This document shows, one piece after another, positions 59,783-64,000 of a stretch of DNA of 64,000 bases. The stretch comes from Candidatus Gastranaerophilales bacterium (GTDB lineage Bacteria > Cyanobacteriota > Vampirovibrionia > Gastranaerophilales > Gastranaerophilaceae). The stretch is taken from contig CAAGGG010000015.1 of NCBI GenBank assembly GCA_900769355.1, positions 1 to 64,000 of the forward strand, in the 5' to 3' direction. The notes below the pieces were generated by a model. The model saw only the letters and a program-made list of their open reading frames with translations, was not told the origin of the DNA and searched no databases. The position numbers were made by a program, and so were the translations under genes. The first letter of the stretch is position 1; each line of letters starts with the position of its first letter.

Positions 59783-61111
59783 TTATTTTTCAGGTTCAAG
59801 AATTGAAATCACAGCATTATTAATGTTTAAATATTTTTTTATTGTTGCTTCAAGATCTTGAATTGTGATAGATTCAAGGTCTTTCAAGTAGTCTTCAACA
59901 AGCTTCAAGTCTTCGCAAACAGTCATATAATAACCGATTGTTTCTCCAATTTCAGAAACTGTTTCCGCTGCATAAGCAAAACGAGATTTGATTTTTTTCT
60001 TCGCTTTTGCAAGTTCTTCTTCGCTAATAGTAGTTACAAGAAGGTTTTCAATCTCTTTTTTGACTAAATCAACCGCGACTTCTTTCTTTTCAGGTTTGAA
60101 GTTTGCTTGAACAAAGAAATTGTTTCCGTCTTTGAATTGATAATGTTCTGCATTCGCCATCATAAATATTTGTTCAGGCTGTTTTTCAATCAAGTTTTGA
60201 TACATTCTAGAACTTGTGCTTTCGCCTAAAATTATACTGATGATATCAAGTTCAATGTTTTCTTTTAACTGATTTGCTTTTGGTCCTAAAAATCCGAACA
60301 TCAAATAAGACGTATTTGTTTGTGCTTTGTTTTCAACAACAATTGTATGATCTGTCGGAGAGTCAATCTCATTAACTTTTTTGGGTGCATTTGGGCGACC
60401 TTTGAAGTCGAATTCTTTTTCAACTTTCGCTAAGATTTTTTCTTTGTCAAAATCTCCGACGATAATAGTTGTCATATTTTCCGGAGAATAGAAAGTTTTG
60501 TAGTAATTCATTATTTCATCACGAGTTACTTGTGAAATAATTTCCGGAGTGCCAATTACGTCGCGTTTATAAGGGTGCTTTTTGTACATGTTGAAATTGC
60601 AAGCGTTGTATACTTTTGTCCAGTTTTGATCTTTACGCATTCTAATCTCTTCAATTACAACGTGACGTTCGCGTTTGTCGGTAACTTTCGGATTATTTAA
60701 GTCGAATGGTGCTCCGATTTCTTCTTCCGGTAAAACAGGGTCAAGCATCATATCAGCGTGAAGTTCTATTGCAAGGTCTAAGTCTTTCCCTTCTGCACCT
60801 TTTGGAAGAGTAACGTAGTAGAAAGTGTAATCTTTCCAAGTTGCAGCGTTTACGATTGCCCCTTTGGCTTCAAGAGTTTTGTCAAAATATCCGGCTTTAT
60901 GTTTGTGAGTTCCTTTGAACATCAAGTGTTCCAGAAAATGAGAGATTCCGTTGATTTTATCATCTTCGTTGATAGAACCTGTTTTTACCCAAGTACTAAC
61001 GTTTACAAGTTCGCCTTCTTTGTGTGCAAGAACGATTTTGTGCCCGTTTTCTCTTTCGTAAATCTCTACATCTTCTGTAAGGTACGGATATTTTACTGTA
61101 CTCTTTTGCAT
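59783..61111 (-). CDS. M16 family zinc peptidase
   Basis: 442 residues. Processing-peptidase-like, cytoplasmic since no signal peptide is seen. Inverted zinc motif HFLEH (His58, Glu61, His62) and the third ligand in VIEEIRMRK about 75 residues later. The second half-domain (about 225-442) contains GDFDKEKILAKVEKEF and a Tyr-rich substrate site (SEIGETIGYYM). GAGAGG lies upstream of the start. Confidence 0.95.
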   Translation of the reverse strand: MQKSTVKYPYLTEDVEIYERENGHKIVLAHKEGELVNVSTWVKTGSINEDDKINGISHFLEHLMFKGTHKHKAGYFDKTLEAKGAIVNAATWKDYTFYYVTLPKGAEGKDLDLAIELHADMMLDPVLPEEEIGAPFDLNNPKVTDKRERHVVIEEIRMRKDQNWTKVYNACNFNMYKKHPYKRDVIGTPEIISQVTRDEIMNYYKTFYSPENMTTIIVGDFDKEKILAKVEKEFDFKGRPNAPKKVNEIDSPTDHTIVVENKAQTNTSYLMFGFLGPKANQLKENIELDIISIILGESTSSRMYQNLIEKQPEQIFMMANAEHYQFKDGNNFFVQANFKPEKKEVAVDLVKKEIENLLVTTISEEELAKAKKKIKSRFAYAAETVSEIGETIGYYMTVCEDLKLVEDYLKDLESITIQDLEATIKKYLNINNAVISILEPEK

Positions 61112-61205
61112 ATTAAAACCTCTCTATATAAAATTTTAGTTTTTAAACTCTCACTATACGGACTTATAGACCTATCATCTTATTGTCCTGTTACCTTTTT
61201 AATTA

Positions 61206-62834
61206 TTATATCTCAAATATAAATATTTCCCAATTATTAATTCGATAAATTTGTTTAATATGCATTTTTTTACTTAGTATGGTTATAAGATCATTGTTTA
61301 ATTTTGATAATTGTAAAAATTGTATTGGATATTGTTGGTAATTTTCAGAGTTTACAATTGCTTTAATTTGTTCATTTGAAAACATTGTAATACTATTATC
61401 TTTTAATAAAATAAGATTGTTATTGCTGATAAAATTATTGTATACATAATTTTCAAATTCTTTAGAGATATTTTCATCGCACAAAAATCTTTGTAATTTA
61501 TGATATTTGTTAGGGTTGTTGATTTCTTCTTTGTTTAAATATGTTTGTTGTGCTTCAACTGAATTTAGAATATACAAGCTGATACGCTTTCCTTGTATAT
61601 TGAAATACTTATCAAGCAAATTTGTTCTTATTGGTAGAATGTAGTTAAAATTAGGAGAAATATTTTCTGCTTTTAATGTGTCTGCAATAACTTTATATCC
61701 ATCTGGTCGAGGGATATTAGGAGCACCTGTTATAGATACAATTGCGAAAATATTTACAATTATATAGAGAGAAATTAGTATTTTCTTTTTCAATTCTATC
61801 CCTGCAGAGGCTGTTAGTAATAATAAAGGCAATATTGGTAAAGTATATCTCACTAATACAGTATAATGGTTAGAAAATATAGTTAAGTAAATGTGAACAA
61901 TTACGTATAATATTCCGATACTAAAAATATATCTTGTTATTTTATAATTTTTTAAAGAATTTATGATTGCATATAGAATAAAAGAAACAGGAAAAATTAC
62001 AAAAATCCATAATTGGATATTGAAAATATTATTAAGTAAATGAATATTGTATTGAGGAATATTGTTTTGTAGACCTGCTAAAAGCGGTGAAAACCAATTT
62101 TGAATAGCAAGTAGGATAAATGAATTATCGTATGTCACAGCATCAAAATTTCCGGAATAGTAACTTTTAAATAAGATGCTGAATATTATTGCAGGCAAAA
62201 AGCTTATGGAAAGGATAGAAATTTGAAAAGTTTTTAGTTCTTTATTTTTTAACATATAAAAAATAGTTGCAAAGAATAATAATAAAATAAATAAAATTTG
62301 AGAAGTGTACGTTAAAAGAAGAGTAATATTTAATAATGTTAGAATATATAAATTTTTATTTGAGTTTGATCTTAAAAATTTAAGCCAAAATATTAAGACT
62401 AAATTTATCAGGAAAAAGGTTAATGAATAGAATTTTGCTTCTTGTGCATAGTATATAAATGTAGAGTTAATTCCATATAAAGCCATATAACAAAATCCAA
62501 CTTTTGCACTGTCTTTATTTATAAACTTACCTAGCTCTTTTCCTGTAAAAAATGCAGTAATTATTGCTAACATGTCGAAAAATACGGACATAAATCTTAT
62601 AATAATATCAGAATTGCCGAATAGATTAATCCAACAGTGATATATCAAATAATATAAAGGAAACAGCAAAAAGCGATGACTATCTGCGTTAAACATTCCT
62701 GAAATTCCGGCTTGCGAAGCTATAGAATAAATGGTTGCTTCGTCGTACCATAACCCTCCGGTTTTGTCTAAATGAATAATTCTAAATAAAAAACTTAAGC
62801 ATAAAATTCCAATGAAAATAAAATATTTTTTCAT
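61206..62834 (-). CDS. GT39/PMT-type membrane glycosyltransferase
   Basis: 542 residues, about 11 membrane helices. A first-loop acidic motif, GLWYDEATIYSIASQAG, and the HRFLLFPLYYL motif are typical of glycosyltransferases using polyprenyl-phosphate sugars (PMT/ArnT superfamily). The C-terminal 150 residues are soluble and extracytoplasmic. The gene has a lower GC content than its neighbours, which might reflect transfer. Acceptor unknown; sialic-acid-type surface glycan or lipid A are candidates. Confidence 0.82.
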   Translation of the reverse strand: MKKYFIFIGILCLSFLFRIIHLDKTGGLWYDEATIYSIASQAGISGMFNADSHRFLLFPLYYLIYHCWINLFGNSDIIIRFMSVFFDMLAIITAFFTGKELGKFINKDSAKVGFCYMALYGINSTFIYYAQEAKFYSLTFFLINLVLIFWLKFLRSNSNKNLYILTLLNITLLLTYTSQILFILLLFFATIFYMLKNKELKTFQISILSISFLPAIIFSILFKSYYSGNFDAVTYDNSFILLAIQNWFSPLLAGLQNNIPQYNIHLLNNIFNIQLWIFVIFPVSFILYAIINSLKNYKITRYIFSIGILYVIVHIYLTIFSNHYTVLVRYTLPILPLLLLTASAGIELKKKILISLYIIVNIFAIVSITGAPNIPRPDGYKVIADTLKAENISPNFNYILPIRTNLLDKYFNIQGKRISLYILNSVEAQQTYLNKEEINNPNKYHKLQRFLCDENISKEFENYVYNNFISNNNLILLKDNSITMFSNEQIKAIVNSENYQQYPIQFLQLSKLNNDLITILSKKMHIKQIYRINNWEIFIFEI

Positions 62835-62914
62835 AAAACCTCACTTCTAAATTTGGTATATGAACCCTAAAAATTATTATACTTAAAAATTTCTATTTGT
62901 GATATATTATGCTT

Positions 62915-63598
62915 ATGAATATTATTGACAGATTAAAAGGAAAAGTTGTAGTTTCTGTTCAGGCAATGCCTTCTGAGCCGTTGTATCAAGAAGATTGCAT
63001 CAATGCGATGATGAAATCCGTTGTAAAAGGTGGAGCCGGAGCACTTAGAGTTGCGGGGGTTAGAGATGTTAAAAATGCCAAAAAACTTTTTGATGTTCCC
63101 GTAATTGGTTTGACAAAACCGAATGTTATTCCTGTAAATTACAAGGAAATCGTTTATATAACTCCGACTTTGAAAGAGGTTATTTCGCTTGTGGAAGCTG
63201 GAGCTGATGTAATTGCATTTGACGGCACGATGAGGGAACGTCCGAACGGAGCGAAGCTTGAAGAATTGATTAAATATATAAAAATCAACAACAGAGCGTC
63301 AATGGCAGATATTTCGACTTTAGAAGAAGGGTTGAATGCTGAAAAACTCGGTGCGAATATTCTTTCGACAACTCTTTCAGGTTACACTCAATTCTCTCTA
63401 AATCGTGGTGATGGCCCTGATTTTGAACTTTTGAAACAGTTGGTCGAAAATACAAAACTTCCTGTAATTCTTGAAGGGCGAATTTGGGAACCTGAACAGG
63501 TTACAAAAGCTTTTGAATTAGGTGCTCACTGTGTCGTAATTGGTTCTGCGATTACTCGTCCACAGTTGATTACAAAAAGGTTTGTCCAAAGAGGATAA
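62915..63598 (+). CDS. nanE: N-acetylmannosamine-6-phosphate 2-epimerase
   Basis: 227 residues. Interconverts ManNAc-6-P and GlcNAc-6-P in sialic acid use. TIM barrel: VVVSVQAMPSEPLY, GAGALRVAGVRDV, PVIGLTKP, AGADVIAFDGTMR with the catalytic Lys-containing region and ADISTLEEGLNAEKLGA, ending LPVILEGRIWEPEQVTKAFELGA. The ATG at 62915, not the one at 62909, is chosen since TATATT (62903-62908) ends six bases before it. The kinase gene follows within 65 bases. Confidence 0.93.
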   Translation: MNIIDRLKGKVVVSVQAMPSEPLYQEDCINAMMKSVVKGGAGALRVAGVRDVKNAKKLFDVPVIGLTKPNVIPVNYKEIVYITPTLKEVISLVEAGADVIAFDGTMRERPNGAKLEELIKYIKINNRASMADISTLEEGLNAEKLGANILSTTLSGYTQFSLNRGDGPDFELLKQLVENTKLPVILEGRIWEPEQVTKAFELGAHCVVIGSAITRPQLITKRFVQRG

Positions 63599-63663
63599 GC
63601 GACAAAGGTCTTTGAAGGCAAAATATAGAGTTTTGTCAAAAAATATAAAAGAAAGGTTATGAT

Positions 63664-64000
63664 ATGCGAAAAGCTTTAGGAATAGATGTTGGTGGTACGA
63701 AGGTTTATAATGCCATAATTAATGAAAATGGTGAAATTGTTTCTGAAATTGAAAAACATCATACCCCTAAAACTTTTGATGAAATCAAAAAACTCTTTGA
63801 AGAGATTATAAAAAAACACGAGGCAGAAGTTGATGTAATTGCGTTTTCGACTTGTGGAGCCGTAAATAAAACACATGATAGAATTTTGGGTTCGACGGGA
63901 AATATTGCAAAGGAATATCCGACAATGGATTTTGCAAGTCTTAGTCCAAAGCCTGTTTTTGTTGAAAACGACGCTAATTGTGCGGCTTGGGCTGAATATG
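63664..64000 (+). CDS. nanK: ROK family sugar kinase (5' part, cut by window end)
   Basis: First 112 residues. ROK fold with ATP-binding GIDVGGTKVYNAIINE and PVFVENDANCAAWAEY with the catalytic Asp region. Position after nanE makes N-acetylmannosamine kinase likely, but a glucokinase cannot be excluded. AAAGG 7 bases before ATG. Confidence 0.88.
   Translation, partial: MRKALGIDVGGTKVYNAIINENGEIVSEIEKHHTPKTFDEIKKLFEEIIKKHEAEVDVIAFSTCGAVNKTHDRILGSTGNIAKEYPTMDFASLSPKPVFVENDANCAAWAEY

Overview
The window comes from an AT-rich bacterium that is most likely a non-photosynthetic gut relative of the Cyanobacteria (Vampirovibrionia/Melainabacteria, probably Gastranaerophilales). The reasoning is inference from gene content. 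There is a Ycf45/SpoIIIAA-type AAA ATPase as in cyanobacteria, many type II/IV prepilin-like proteins with an FTLAEVLITLG-type N-terminus, a leukotoxin-like secreted adhesin, diderm features (a TolC-type protein and several lipoproteins), a flagellar operon, pyruvate phosphate dikinase, and sialic-acid-type sugar genes. No rRNA is present, so the placement is not proven.

Layout. 1-1.3 kb: prepilin gene behind a long repeat-made leader. 1.3-5.7 kb: tRNA-Val, a degenerate nucleotidyltransferase, a TPM-domain protein, tRNA-Cys, an Fe-S oxidoreductase subunit and proC. 5.8-7.1 kb: rpmH-rnpA and an unknown gene. 7.3-9.9 kb: large beta-helical secreted adhesin. 10-15.4 kb: mazG, a PAS histidine kinase and lineage-specific unknowns. 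15.9-17.9 kb: neuB-like gene overlapping a neuA-phosphatase fusion. 18-22 kb: Ycf45-like ATPase and two unknowns. 22.5-27.3 kb: ppdK, a second prepilin and era. 27.5-34.1 kb: membrane protein, sugar-binding lipoprotein, a frameshifted third prepilin, pilT and recF. 34.6-40.8 kb: fliE-fliF-fliG-like-fliH-flhA, then yidD. 41-48 kb: U32 peptidase, HAD phosphatase, HExxH membrane protein, a metal exporter with a TolC partner, aroQ and a candidate small RNA. 48-53 kb: biotin genes bioF-bioG-bioC and two more prepilins. 53.3-54.2 kb: 900 bp of nested repeats. 54-64 kb: radA, a serpin-like lipoprotein, a BlaI-type repressor, a REP-associated transposase, an M16 peptidase, a GT39-type membrane glycosyltransferase, and nanE with a 5' partial ROK kinase.

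Three patterns run through the window. (1) Five prepilin-like genes share a C-terminal D-x-N-G-x3-P-N-x2-(G/N)-(K/R)-D motif. At least two, perhaps three, are preceded by a start codon and ribosome binding site followed by a long poly-G tract. In two of them the tract length (9 and 10 G) puts the start out of frame with the prepilin. Eight or eleven G would restore it, which is the signature of slipped-strand phase variation. The leaders are also partly built from dispersed intergenic repeats. (2) Short palindromic repeats (REP-like, several subfamilies with compensatory changes) fill the intergenic regions. A REP-associated tyrosine transposase is present, flanked by these palindromes and carrying one inside its own reading frame. 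A separate 238-bp MITE-like element with terminal inverted repeats and a target duplication has jumped into another repeat. (3) At least eight genes have a -10 box ending 6-7 bases before the ATG and no Shine-Dalgarno sequence, pointing to common leaderless translation.
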